From: XYB1-FULL-44-23 sp964502885
GTDB lineage: Bacteria; Patescibacteriota; Microgenomatia; CAZETR01; Amesbacteraceae
NCBI GenBank assembly: GCA_964502885.1
Contig: CAZCXU010000004.1
Span: forward strand, 1-64,000
DNA length: 64,000 bases
Reading direction: 5' to 3'
The translations under genes and the position numbers were made by a program. Position 1 is the stretch's first letter, and every line of letters begins with the position of its first letter. Positions 49,223 to 58,225 of the stretch are shown one piece after another. The notes beneath the pieces were generated by a model. The model was given only the letters and a program-made list of their open reading frames with translations. It was not told the DNA's origin and did no database searches.

Positions 49223-51061
49223 ATGTTTGATGATATACGAAATATAGCCATTATCGCACACGTTGACCACGGGAAGACTACTCTGGTGGACGGAATGCTA
49301 AAACAGACCCACGTTTTTCGTGACAATCAGGCCGAAATGCAACAGACAACGATTCTGGATAGTAATGACCTAGAACGGGAAAGGGGAATTACCATTTTGT
49401 CTAAAAACACAGCGGTGTTCTACAAAGACGTAAAGATAAATATTATTGATACTCCAGGACATGCAGACTTTGGAGGAGAAGTGGAGCGAGTTCTCAATAT
49501 GGCCGATGCGGCACTGCTTGTGGTGGACGCTGCAGAGGGGCCATTACCGCAAACAAAGTTTGTGCTCCAGAAAGCGATTGAAACGGGACTAAAAGTGATA
49601 TTAGTGATAAATAAGATTGACAAACGGGATGCCCGGGTGGCGGAAGTCGTGGCAGAAACCGAAGAACTGTTTCTTAAACTGGCACAGAGTGATGCAGATC
49701 TGGAATTTCCGATAGTGTATGCGGTAGGCAGAGATGGAAAAGCGTTTGATGAGCTGCCGGAGCAATATCGAAGTGAAGACCACGGCGATTTAACGCCCCT
49801 ATTTGAAACAATTCTGCGAATCGTGCCAAACGCTGTAGTCGAGAAAGACGGGCCGGTACAAATGCAAGTCTCCACCCTGGATTATGACAACCATTTAGGC
49901 AAACTTGGCATAGGAAGAATCCGCAAGGGAAGTCTGAAACTGGGTCAAAAAATCAACCTGGTAACTGAGGAAAAAAACTTTGGTTCATTCTATATTGAAA
50001 AACTGTATGTCAGCAAAGGCATTAACCGTGAGAGTGTGGAACAGGCAGGAGCTGGAGATATTGTGGCGCTGGCGGGAGTATCGGACATAGAAATCGGACA
50101 AACAATAGTCGACCCCAACAAGCCAGATGCGATGCCAACTATCCGGGTTTCAGAGCCCACATTGCGAGTCACCATAGCGGCAAATACTTCCCCGTTTGCG
50201 GGAAGGGAAGGTAAGTTTGTCACCAGCAGACAACTGGGTGAGCGGCTGGCAAAAGAAAAGGAAACCAACTTAGGATTGCGTATTCGAGACATGAGCGGTG
50301 GCGAGTTTGAAGTCATCGGACGAGGCGAGCTGCATCTGGCCGTGCTGATTGAAACCATGCGCAGAGAGGGTTATGAAATGCAGGTCTCCAAGCCTGAAGT
50401 CGTACTAAAAGATAATACAGAGCCGTATGACGAAGTCACCATTGATGTCCCAGATGAGTATATGGGTGAGATAACTACCGAAATGGGTAAGCGCAGAGGA
50501 AAAATGCTGGACATGAAGTCGGATGGGAAAGGCGGAACCAGAATTGTTTATCAAATCTCACAGCGCAACATGATAGGGGCACGGAGCGAGCTGCTGACCC
50601 GAACAAGGGGAACGGCAGTGTTTAACACGATGTTTGCCGGATACCATCCGACAGGCCAGATTGCTGAACGATTAAGAAATGGCGTTTTGGTCGCTTTCGA
50701 GACAGGCAAAGCTCTAGCCTACTCCCTGGAATCAGCTCAAGAACGGGGGACAACTTTTATAGAACCCGGGGAGGATGTATATGAAGGGATGATTATAGGT
50801 CTGAACTCGCGCGAAAACGACATAGATATGAATATCACCAAAGGCAAACATCTGACCAATACCAGATCTGCCAATAAAGACATGAAGATGGTGCTAACGC
50901 CAGCTTATAAAATGAGCCTTGAACAGGCGCTGGATTTCATTGAGGATGACGAGCTTCTAGAGGTCACCCCACTCTCTCTCCGACTGCGTAAAAAGATGCT
51001 GACCAAACTCAACCGTATTCGTGCACAGCGAAATGCTAAGAGCCAGCAGGGAGAGAATTGA
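49223..51061 (+). CDS. typA: Ribosome-associated GTPase TypA/BipA, 612 aa
   Basis: A translational GTPase of the EF-G-like group that acts in ribosome assembly and stress. G1 AHVDHGKTTL (12-21), ERERGITI switch I, DTPGHADF, and NKIDKRDA are intact. The EF-G domain III- and V-like parts and the TypA-specific C-terminal region (RTRGTAVFNTMFAGY, GMIIGLNSRENDIDMNITKGKHLTNTR) follow. The length fits (about 605-615). Its 3' end overlaps the convergent sodA by 26 bp. Start ATG 49223. Confidence 0.97.
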   Translation: MFDDIRNIAIIAHVDHGKTTLVDGMLKQTHVFRDNQAEMQQTTILDSNDLERERGITILSKNTAVFYKDVKINIIDTPGHADFGGEVERVLNMADAALLVVDAAEGPLPQTKFVLQKAIETGLKVILVINKIDKRDARVAEVVAETEELFLKLAQSDADLEFPIVYAVGRDGKAFDELPEQYRSEDHGDLTPLFETILRIVPNAVVEKDGPVQMQVSTLDYDNHLGKLGIGRIRKGSLKLGQKINLVTEEKNFGSFYIEKLYVSKGINRESVEQAGAGDIVALAGVSDIEIGQTIVDPNKPDAMPTIRVSEPTLRVTIAANTSPFAGREGKFVTSRQLGERLAKEKETNLGLRIRDMSGGEFEVIGRGELHLAVLIETMRREGYEMQVSKPEVVLKDNTEPYDEVTIDVPDEYMGEITTEMGKRRGKMLDMKSDGKGGTRIVYQISQRNMIGARSELLTRTRGTAVFNTMFAGYHPTGQIAERLRNGVLVAFETGKALAYSLESAQERGTTFIEPGEDVYEGMIIGLNSRENDIDMNITKGKHLTNTRSANKDMKMVLTPAYKMSLEQALDFIEDDELLEVTPLSLRLRKKMLTKLNRIRAQRNAKSQQGEN

Positions 51062-51647
51062 AACGGCTGGAAACTTCTTCCCAGTTTACGACATTCCACC
51101 AGGCAGAGAGATAATCGGCACGACGATTCTGGAATTTCAGATAGTAGGAGTGCTCCCAAAGATCCACACCCAATAACGGAACTTGCCCAGCTGAGTAGGG
51201 CGAGTCCTGATTTGGAGTGGAGATGATGATGAGTTTACCGGACTCTGAAACCAGCCAAGTCCACCCACTACCAAAAAAACCGACCGCTGAAGCGGAAAAA
51301 TTGTCTTTGAATTTTTGCACACTGCCAAATGAGGACACCAGAGCAGCCTCCAGTTTTGAGTCCATGATAGATGGTGTCGGAGCCAGGAACTTCCAAAATA
51401 ATGAGTGGTTCAAATGCCCGCCACCATGGTTTCTCACTTTCAAGCGGATTTCCTCAGGGATTTGAGAAAGATTTGATAGTAACTGGGGAAGATCTTTCGA
51501 GTAAAGCTCGGGATATTTTTCCAGTGCCGCATTGAGATTTTTTACATAAGCCGCATGATGTTTTGTGTGATGGATCTCCATTGTGGCAGCGTCCAGGTGG
51601 GGTTCTAGACTTTGATATTCATATGGCAAATCAGGAAGCGTAAACAT
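51036..51647 (-). CDS. sodA: Superoxide dismutase, Fe/Mn family, 203 aa
   Basis: It converts superoxide to oxygen and hydrogen peroxide. The metal ligands are visible: His in MEIHHTKHHAAYV, His in GGGHLNHSLFW, and Asp plus His in GVDLWEHSYYLKFQNRRADY. The NQDSP segment favours manganese, though metal choice needs assay. The length is typical. It is a single gene with its own promoter-like TGCTAACAT. A superoxide defence gene suggests at least occasional contact with oxygen. Start ATG 51647. Confidence 0.95.
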   Translation of the reverse strand: MFTLPDLPYEYQSLEPHLDAATMEIHHTKHHAAYVKNLNAALEKYPELYSKDLPQLLSNLSQIPEEIRLKVRNHGGGHLNHSLFWKFLAPTPSIMDSKLEAALVSSFGSVQKFKDNFSASAVGFFGSGWTWLVSESGKLIIISTPNQDSPYSAGQVPLLGVDLWEHSYYLKFQNRRADYLSAWWNVVNWEEVSSRFNSLPAGS

Positions 51648-51657
51648 ACCAGGGTTT

Positions 51658-51666
51658 ATGTTAGCA
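51658..51666 (-). promoter_or_regulatory. Candidate extended -10 (TGCTAACAT) for sodA
   Basis: TGC-TAACAT ends ten bases before the sodA ATG at 51647, giving a leader of about three bases. Confidence 0.42.
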
Positions 51667-51680
51667 TATTGAGTAAAGAT

Positions 51681-54134
51681 CTATACTTTTTTCACCGAAA
51701 ATTCCCGAGGGGACACAGACACCAAGCGAATACGGTCTCCAGACTCGATCTCCCCGCTTAGTATAGCTTTGGCTATGGCGTCACCGATATTCAAATCAAC
51801 AACCCGACGCATGGGTCTGGCCCCATATTGAGGATCAAAACCAACTTTCGCCACAGCTTCACAAAGAGAGTCATCTATCTCCAAATAGATATTCTGCTGT
51901 ATTAGTTTGTTTTTAACTTCCTGCAACATCAGTCGTGCCACGGAGATAAGTTGACTGGAAGTAAGCGGAGTGAAAACTATTACCCCATCAAACCTATTTA
52001 TGAATTCCGGAGAAAACTGACCATCTTTTTGGACTGAGTCAAGCACAAGACGCTGTAGTTCATCCTCAGAGACATTTTTGTTTACAAGATCACGAATGTA
52101 ATTTGCTGAAGCATTTGATGTGGCTACTACAAATAGATTTTTGCAGGAAACCTGTTTGCCGAATGCGTCGGTGATGACACCCTCATCGAGGAGCGTCAAA
52201 AATAAATTGTAGATTTCCTTTGGAGCCTTTTCTATCTCATCAAGCAACAGTAGACCAACAGGGTGCTTGCGTATCGATGAAGTGAGTATGCCGGGCTGAT
52301 TTTTTGATACGGAGCCGATCAAACGAGCGACACCTTCCTGTCCAACATATTCCGCCATATCAAAACGTAATAAATATTTCTCAGACCCATAGTAGGCCCG
52401 ACTTAGAGATTTGGCAGCCTCGGTCTTGCCTACTCCGGTAGGACCGAGAAACAGAAATGTCCCCACCGGACGATTCTCGTCTTTTGTACCGACGACACGC
52501 GCACGCAAGCTTTGAGAAATTTGCTTTACGGCATTGTCCTGACCGATCAGGCGTTCATGCAATACTGTCTCCAGATTTGATAACAATGATTTACGCGACT
52601 CGGTGATTGAGGAGAGAGAGATTCCAGTCTGTTCGGACAGCACTACAAGAACGTCCTCAGCCACCATCAGGTGGCGCCGCTGCTTTTCCAGATAGACAAT
52701 GACATGGTCTAAAAGCTCCAGCACTTTTTCCGGAAATGGGGTATCTGTGATATAACGATCGGCCCCATCCAACAACTGGCGTATCGCCTGTACGGTGATG
52801 GTGATCTTCTTTGATTTCTCCCAGGCTGCGGCAGATTCAAAAAGAATCTTTAACGCATCCGCTTTGGAGACAGGCGGAACTTCAATTGTCTGGAAAAACT
52901 TGCGCAACCGGCGATTTGGCAACAGAAACCTCTCGTACTCCTCTGTACCCAATAAGGTGATTATTTTCAACTTACGACTTTCGAGATATTTTTCGAAAAC
53001 ATCGGTGAAATCCACTCCTTCCATGTCCAAAAAAGTCAGCCGGTGAAGGTCTTTGATAACCAAAATGATGTTACCTGCACTCACGGCTTCCTGGAGAATT
53101 CTCGCAAGCTTTGTTTTCTTTTGATTCAGATCGGTTGCCTGTGATAAAAGAAAACTGTAATCCAATTCGAGCACTCGCTTGTACAGCAATTCTGGAGATA
53201 GCTCTCCCGCCATGGCCCTCCTGGCAAATTCAAGCACCACAGTCTTTTTACCTACACCCGGCTGTCCGCTAAGAATCACTCCCGTACTCCCGACGAGCTC
53301 ACGGTCAATACGATCCACCAGGGCCTCTCGGCCAATTAAGTGATGAGCAAAGTTGGTGAAGCTAAGATCTGTGGAGTATTGATCCAATATCGGGGTATAG
53401 CCGAAAAGCAAATCGAGGCCAATACCTGGGCGGCTCAGATGAAAGGTTTCATCTTCTACGTCCAATGATACCGAGTACACGCTATCCCACCAATTCGCTG
53501 CGGTAACCAAATCTGCAAACGCCAGTCCTGTTTTTTTTAGATCAGGTTCGTCCCATACTCCTGCCTGCAGTAAGTGATTTATAAATGACGTAAAACCTTT
53601 TGGTGTAAAGCCGGAAAAGTCCACATGATCTTTCCGTGCGTGCTTCCTGAGAAACTCAATATCCGCGTTGATATGTGTGAGCACGAACCGACCTGGCGGG
53701 TTATCAAAAACCATGTTTAAGGTATCGGGGGACTTTTTGAGATCGGTCAATATGTCTGAATAAAGACGCCGGTGATCAATATCACTCGTCAAGTAATAAG
53801 GAAAGCCAATAGCCGGGATGACGATCCAAAAAATAAGACCGATAAGACCAATAAGAAAAGCCGGGAAGAGAACCAGAGTGCCAAAAATAAAAAGTGTGAG
53901 GCGGACGACGGCGCCAATACAGCGAGATACCAAGTTGAACGTAAATTGTTGAAATGACCTTTCAAAGCTGAAACCAGTACCCGCCTCAGTATCTTCAAGA
54001 CGTTTCCATGGCGCAAATAAAGTAGGAAGCAAAAGAGGAAGTGAAAAATAATGAACTATCCAGGCCATTAGGAAATACCAGCGGCGAAGATACATGTTTA
54101 ACCCTTCAGAATAATGCCAGCTGAGAAATTTCAT
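51681..54134 (-). CDS. Membrane-anchored Clp-like double AAA+ ATPase, 817 aa
   Basis: From ATG 54134: helix about 21-41, two or three helices at about 68-114, a soluble region to about 260, then AAA+ D1 (Walker A GQPGVGKK 290-297) and D2 (Walker A GPTGVGKT 564-571, Walker B LLLLDEIEKA 628-637, INRFD). D1 Walker B is altered: IILVIKDLH in place of the usual hhhhDE, so D1 may not hydrolyse ATP. ClpA/ClpC N-domains and the ClpB/ClpC middle coiled coil are not visible. Clp ATPases unfold proteins for a protease; this one would work at the membrane. Whether it binds ClpP is unknown. Confidence 0.85.
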   Translation of the reverse strand: MKFLSWHYSEGLNMYLRRWYFLMAWIVHYFSLPLLLPTLFAPWKRLEDTEAGTGFSFERSFQQFTFNLVSRCIGAVVRLTLFIFGTLVLFPAFLIGLIGLIFWIVIPAIGFPYYLTSDIDHRRLYSDILTDLKKSPDTLNMVFDNPPGRFVLTHINADIEFLRKHARKDHVDFSGFTPKGFTSFINHLLQAGVWDEPDLKKTGLAFADLVTAANWWDSVYSVSLDVEDETFHLSRPGIGLDLLFGYTPILDQYSTDLSFTNFAHHLIGREALVDRIDRELVGSTGVILSGQPGVGKKTVVLEFARRAMAGELSPELLYKRVLELDYSFLLSQATDLNQKKTKLARILQEAVSAGNIILVIKDLHRLTFLDMEGVDFTDVFEKYLESRKLKIITLLGTEEYERFLLPNRRLRKFFQTIEVPPVSKADALKILFESAAAWEKSKKITITVQAIRQLLDGADRYITDTPFPEKVLELLDHVIVYLEKQRRHLMVAEDVLVVLSEQTGISLSSITESRKSLLSNLETVLHERLIGQDNAVKQISQSLRARVVGTKDENRPVGTFLFLGPTGVGKTEAAKSLSRAYYGSEKYLLRFDMAEYVGQEGVARLIGSVSKNQPGILTSSIRKHPVGLLLLDEIEKAPKEIYNLFLTLLDEGVITDAFGKQVSCKNLFVVATSNASANYIRDLVNKNVSEDELQRLVLDSVQKDGQFSPEFINRFDGVIVFTPLTSSQLISVARLMLQEVKNKLIQQNIYLEIDDSLCEAVAKVGFDPQYGARPMRRVVDLNIGDAIAKAILSGEIESGDRIRLVSVSPREFSVKKV

Positions 54135-54147
54135 GTGAGGTACAACT

Positions 54148-54156
54148 AATATAGCA
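54148..54156 (-). promoter_or_regulatory. Candidate extended -10 (TGCTATATT) for the Clp-like gene
   Basis: TGC-TATATT lies 13 bases before ATG 54134, in the 75-bp space shared with the divergent gene at 54210. Confidence 0.45.
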
Positions 54157-54194
54157 TAATCTGAGGCTAAACCATGACTATTTTCTGCCAGTCT

Positions 54195-54203
54195 TGATAT
54201 GAT
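54195..54203 (+). promoter_or_regulatory. Extended -10 (TGATATGAT) for the HExxH membrane protein gene
   Basis: TGA-TATGAT, then GTAAAC, then ATG 54210. The nine bases and the six-base spacing match the promoter of the glycan unit at 34010. Confidence 0.65.
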
Positions 54204-54209
54204 GTAAAC

Positions 54210-54740
54210 ATGAAGACAGGAGAATTGGTCGGGAGAATGTTTATCACCATTGTAATGTTTCTGGTGATGCTTAAAGTTATCGGGCAAAGCAATGCCTGGA
54301 TTGCCTTTTTCGATGAGGCAAATCTATTTATTCATGAATCAGGGCATACCTTCTTTTCCACTTTGGGGGAATTTGCCGGCATGGCAGGAGGAACTATTAT
54401 GCAACTGCTGGTTCCGACAATTTCCGGGGTTTATTTTTTGTACAAAAGAGATTTACATAGTCTGGGTTTTGCGATTTTCTGGCTCGGGCAAAATATGACA
54501 AATATTTCAATCTACGCAAAGGATGCCAGAACCACCCTATTGCCATTGATTAATGACGGCATCCATGACTGGAATTGGATGCTTACCCAAACCGGAATGC
54601 TAAAACAGGATCAACTGATTGGGGGCAGCTTCAGATTTATTGGCATATTACTAATCGCTATTGGAGTAGGGTTGAGCGGATGGGCACTTTTTGATGCACA
54701 GAAAAAACGGGCACAAGACAGGTACAGCGCTTTGAATTGA
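54210..54740 (+). CDS. Small membrane protein with HExxH motif (M50-like?), 176 aa
   Basis: Four or five helices. LFIHESGHTFFSTLGEF (about residues 39-55) contains HExxH next to a helix, the zinc-site form of membrane metallopeptidases such as the M50 group. Further conserved-looking segments are GQNMTNISIYAKDARTTLLPL and HDWNWML, which may supply a third ligand (Asp). At 176 residues it is smaller than usual site-2 proteases and lacks a PDZ domain. It is divergent from the membrane Clp-like ATPase. A peptidase activity is possible but unproven. Confidence 0.78.
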   Translation: MKTGELVGRMFITIVMFLVMLKVIGQSNAWIAFFDEANLFIHESGHTFFSTLGEFAGMAGGTIMQLLVPTISGVYFLYKRDLHSLGFAIFWLGQNMTNISIYAKDARTTLLPLINDGIHDWNWMLTQTGMLKQDQLIGGSFRFIGILLIAIGVGLSGWALFDAQKKRAQDRYSALN

Positions 54741-54767
54741 CGCCTGGTAATATAATTATTCCTGTAA

Positions 54768-55544
54768 ATGGTCACTATTAGGGTGTTTTTAATGTGGTAT
54801 AAGAAATTTGATTTGTTGCAAAAGTGCCTGGGTTCTATCCGTAAAGCTGACCCCGATCTTCCGGTGGAGATAATGCAGAATGGAAAAATCGAATCCGGTG
54901 TCCCCACAGGATTAAATAGTCAATATAGCGATGACAATTTGGGTTGTGCTTTGGGAAGAAATAAAATGACTGAAAATTTTGACGATGATGTTTTTCTTTT
55001 TTTTGATGATGATACAGAACTGACAGGAAATATCGGTCAAAAAATTGCTGCATATTTTGCTGATCCAGCTGTAGCAGCAGTGGGTCATACGGGAATAATG
55101 TTTGATCCATCGATGCGGCAATATACTATACAGACTAAAGGCGGAGAAGTTGATGCGGTAACCGGATACTGTTTTGCCATCCGTTCAAAAATATTTAAGG
55201 GTCTTGGTGGTTTTGATGGTGCTTATGGATTGTACGGAAACGAAGATTTGGATTTGTGCCTGAGAGTGAAGATGGCAAATTTGGGAAAAATAATTGCCGA
55301 CTGGTCATTTCCGATAGTACATCTGGAACATGCAACATTTAAACGGCTTGATCAAAACCTGATGAAGAAAACCCTGAGCCGGAATCAGCGATTGATAGAG
55401 GAAAGGTATCTGGGTATGCCGAACTTACTAGAGATAGACAGAAAGGGAATAGATTCTTTGGCATGCGCTAATTGTGATGATAGGTGGAACAGAAATGTGC
55501 AAGGAACTGCCAGTCTGACACATAGTCATGACAAAATAGGATGA
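54768..55544 (+). CDS. GT2-like glycosyltransferase, 258 aa
   Basis: A GT-A-type sequence with VFLMWYKKFDLLQKCLGSI at the start, NLGCALGRNKM, FFDDDTELTG (the DXD metal site, about 79-88) and GLYGNEDLDLCLRV (about 158-171), followed by HLEHATF. The N-terminal strand deviates from the usual (V)SVIIP(T)YN. The C-terminal part has three cysteines (ACANCDD). It stands alone, away from the large cluster. A TATAAT lies 11 bases before ATG 54768. Confidence 0.8.
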   Translation: MVTIRVFLMWYKKFDLLQKCLGSIRKADPDLPVEIMQNGKIESGVPTGLNSQYSDDNLGCALGRNKMTENFDDDVFLFFDDDTELTGNIGQKIAAYFADPAVAAVGHTGIMFDPSMRQYTIQTKGGEVDAVTGYCFAIRSKIFKGLGGFDGAYGLYGNEDLDLCLRVKMANLGKIIADWSFPIVHLEHATFKRLDQNLMKKTLSRNQRLIEERYLGMPNLLEIDRKGIDSLACANCDDRWNRNVQGTASLTHSHDKIG

Positions 55545-55565
55545 CTATATATCTCGTACAGAAAT

Positions 55566-55594
55566 CTGACATTTTGTTTTGTGCTCACTATAAT
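55566..55594 (+). promoter_or_regulatory. Sigma-70-type promoter CTGACA-N17-TATAAT
   Basis: A -35 (CTGACA, 55566-55571), 17-base spacer and perfect -10 (TATAAT, 55589-55594) precede the GTG at 55603 by eight bases. It is the only unit head here with a good -35 at standard spacing. Confidence 0.65.
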
Positions 55595-55602
55595 ACAAAA
55601 GA

Positions 55603-56178
55603 GTGATTCTAAAACAACAATCGTACTACAAAGAAAGATTTCATAATGTGCAGCTGAGCGGTGAAAAAATTGCTGACGGCGAATTTGAGGAATGTATTTT
55701 TGAACAATGTAGTTTTGTAAATTGCTGCATTGAACGTTGTAAATTTATAACCTGCAAATTCAAAGACTGCCTTATCAGTGCAAACAAACTCACTGATAGC
55801 CAGTTTTCGGAAATAGTTTTTACCAATACCAAGGCGATAGGACTGGATTGGACAAAAGCCAGAAGGGTACAAGAGCTGAGTTTCAAAGATTGCCAAATAA
55901 ATTTCTCTAATTTCCGTTTTCTCAAGTTGCCAGGGATAAAAATTATTGATTGTGAAGCAATTGAAGTAGATTTTGGAGGAACACAATTAGAGAGCGGGGA
56001 ATTTTATGGAACAAACTTTGAGCGAAGTGTATTTTCCAAAACGAATTTGATAAAAGCTGACTTTAGAAGAGCTAAGAATTATGCAATTGATGTACGAGAT
56101 AACAAGATCGGCTCGGCAAAGTTTTCTGTGCCTGAAGTGCTAGGACTTCTGCAGTATTTTCATGTAGTCATAGAGTGA
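55603..56178 (+). CDS. Pentapeptide-repeat protein, 191 aa
   Basis: The protein is built of pentapeptide-type repeats with a central Cys/Phe/Leu at every fifth position: CIFEQCSFVNCCIERCKFITCKF and later FYGTNFERSVFSKTNLIKADF. Such proteins fold as a right-handed quadrilateral beta-helix. Some known members mimic DNA and bind gyrase, but most have no known role. Cysteine is unusually common in the first third. The start is GTG 55603, close behind a strong promoter. Its 3' end is three bases from the convergent helicase. Confidence 0.88.
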   Translation: MILKQQSYYKERFHNVQLSGEKIADGEFEECIFEQCSFVNCCIERCKFITCKFKDCLISANKLTDSQFSEIVFTNTKAIGLDWTKARRVQELSFKDCQINFSNFRFLKLPGIKIIDCEAIEVDFGGTQLESGEFYGTNFERSVFSKTNLIKADFRRAKNYAIDVRDNKIGSAKFSVPEVLGLLQYFHVVIE

Positions 56179-56181
56179 CCC

Positions 56182-57504
56182 TTAAAGCACACTGGTGATG
56201 GGCTTCGTGTTGCGCATGAATTTGATTACCAAGGGATCGACCTGAACATCCTCGAGAAGAATCTGTTTTTTCAGATAGATCCCGTCCAGCGACTTACAAC
56301 GACTGAGGGCCACATATGTCTGCCCATGCGTAAATGCACCCTGACCAATATCTATGACTACCTGACCATATGTCTGCCCCTGAGCTTTGTGGATAGTCAG
56401 CGCCCAGGCCAGTTTGAGTGGATATTGGGTAAAAGAACTAACGACTTCTTCCTTGATAGACCTGGTTTCCCGATCATAAGAGTAACGAATCCGCCGCCAA
56501 GTCTCAGGCTCGACACGGTGAATGGTCCCATCGATGTTGACCAATACCTCGTCGGAGGAAAGCTTCTCCACTATCCCCAACGTACCGTTTACCCATCTTT
56601 TGTCCCAATCATTTTTAAGAAACATAACCTGGGCCCCAACCTTCAGCTGTAAGTTTTCCTCAGTTGGGAAATAGGATGGGTCCATATCACCTGAAATGGT
56701 TGCCCTGAATTCGGAGAAAGGAGTAGATAATCTACTGAGACGAAGCTCATTAATTTCTTTTACAGTGTAGTTTGTTGTTGCCAGGGTGATGATGCCATCT
56801 GAGGGGATACTCTTATTTACCCGCTGATTAACAACGGCCAGATGCTCGTCGGTAGCGCTCCCCTCCCTGATTGAATTCAGAATGGCTTTGAATTTCTCAT
56901 CACTTTGGCGAAAAATACTTGAAAGCTCATACACATCAATTGTTGCATACTGCCACACCTGAGCGTTGAAAAAATAGGACCCTCCGTATATTTCGTAAAA
57001 ATAATTTTGCAGCTCGCGTCCTTCTACAACCGGGGGCAACTGATACAAATCACCAAAGAGCACCATTTGTACACCCCCAAACGGCAGTCCATTGCGGCGG
57101 GATTTTCGCAAAACTACATCAATGGCATCCATTAAATCTGCCCGAACCATGGAAATCTCATCTATGACTATCGTATCTGCGTGCTGCAATAATTCAGCGG
57201 TTTTTATACTTGGGGAAAGATCTTCCGTGTTTATAAATCCGGGTTTGATTTTGAATAGTGAATGAATAGTCTGTCCGCCTACATTTAGGGCTGCAACACC
57301 TGTCGGCGCACATACCAAAACATTTTTCCGGGAGTTTCTCTTGAAATACTGAAGAAGCACAGACTTGCCGGTACCTGCTTTCCCTGTAATAAATACATTT
57401 GCGGTGGTTTTTTCTAAGACATTGAAGAGATTGGCCTGTTCAGGGCTGAGGTTGATCGCCGACAAATCTTTAACCGGCTGATTTAATTTAGGTTTTACTT
57501 TCAT
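56182..57504 (-). CDS. Pif1/RecD-like DNA helicase (SF1B), 440 aa
   Basis: Helicase motifs in order: LSPEQANLFNVL, Walker A GKAGTGKS (41-48), CAPTGVAALNVGGQTIHS, Walker B VIDEISM (113-119), LFGDLYQLPPV, FRQSDEKF and the C-terminal ALTIHKAQGQTY (about 380-391) with VALSRCKSL. This is the Pif1-like group of 5'-3' helicases that unwind stalled forks and structured DNA. It is compact and has no extra nuclease domain. Start ATG 57504; a 127-bp space upstream holds no gene. Confidence 0.92.
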   Translation of the reverse strand: MKVKPKLNQPVKDLSAINLSPEQANLFNVLEKTTANVFITGKAGTGKSVLLQYFKRNSRKNVLVCAPTGVAALNVGGQTIHSLFKIKPGFINTEDLSPSIKTAELLQHADTIVIDEISMVRADLMDAIDVVLRKSRRNGLPFGGVQMVLFGDLYQLPPVVEGRELQNYFYEIYGGSYFFNAQVWQYATIDVYELSSIFRQSDEKFKAILNSIREGSATDEHLAVVNQRVNKSIPSDGIITLATTNYTVKEINELRLSRLSTPFSEFRATISGDMDPSYFPTEENLQLKVGAQVMFLKNDWDKRWVNGTLGIVEKLSSDEVLVNIDGTIHRVEPETWRRIRYSYDRETRSIKEEVVSSFTQYPLKLAWALTIHKAQGQTYGQVVIDIGQGAFTHGQTYVALSRCKSLDGIYLKKQILLEDVQVDPLVIKFMRNTKPITSVL

Positions 57505-57631
57505 GCGTGTGGGAGTGAACTAAACACGTCCAGATGGACAGGGTTTTTGGGTTATGACAGATTGGGATAACAGTATAGAGTATTATTCCTTCCACTTTCT
57601 GGCACTGATTCCAAGAATCCCCGTAAATTGT
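57505..57631. other. Non-coding space between the GNAT end and the helicase start
   Basis: 127 bp. It holds a short hairpin (GTCCA-GA-TGGAC) followed by AGGGTTTTT on the plus strand and a TATACT on the minus strand that might be the helicase -10. No RNA gene is recognised. Confidence 0.4.
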
Positions 57632-58225
57632 CTACTCCGAAATTGATTTTTCAAAAAATAGTCTGGAATTGGGCAGATCTTCTCCAAATTCGAAACCGGT
57701 TACTTTATAGCACAGAGACATATTCAGCTCTATCATTGCCCTTCTTCTCAATGCAACATCTGATAGCAATTTTGACAGACCATGATCGTTTGCCCAGTTT
57801 AAACAAAAATCGTGCATAGAGTGAAAAGCCCCTTTTCCCCTGTTGGAAGGATCTACACCAGACACCCATCGTTTGAAGTTTTTTCCTTCAATAAAACCCA
57901 CCATGAATCCGATAGGATTGCCACCCAAACACGCGATTACAATCAACGATTCCCTGTCTTTCAGAAAACTTTCAAAATGCTCTTTTGAAAAATGACTATC
58001 CCATTCGGTAATTTTTTCATTTACCTGCAAAACCTCCTCTAACACACCGATTCTTGATTCTACAGACATGGATAGAAATTTTTTGAAGAATAACTGGTTT
58101 ATGGATTTTACGATAATACTTTCTGAAAACTGAGAGAACTTATGCCCCTGAAAGCTGATTATGTTTGGGATTATTTCTTTACTTTTCGCCGACAACAGCA
58201 AAGCTTGGGAGCATACAGTCTCCAT
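57632..58225 (-). CDS. GNAT-family acetyltransferase-like protein, 197 aa
   Basis: The acetyl-CoA binding segment is visible as WVSGVDPSNRGKGAFHSMHDFCLNWANDHGLSKL (about 119-152), with the (Q/R)-x-x-G-x-(G/A) loop RGKGAF. IVIACLGGNPIGFMVGFIEG forms the preceding strands. The substrate is not known. I place the start at ATG 58225, which overlaps the truncated gene upstream by 47 bp; ATG 58069 would avoid the overlap and still include the whole GNAT core. Confidence 0.72.
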   Translation of the reverse strand: METVCSQALLLSAKSKEIIPNIISFQGHKFSQFSESIIVKSINQLFFKKFLSMSVESRIGVLEEVLQVNEKITEWDSHFSKEHFESFLKDRESLIVIACLGGNPIGFMVGFIEGKNFKRWVSGVDPSNRGKGAFHSMHDFCLNWANDHGLSKLLSDVALRRRAMIELNMSLCYKVTGFEFGEDLPNSRLFFEKSISE

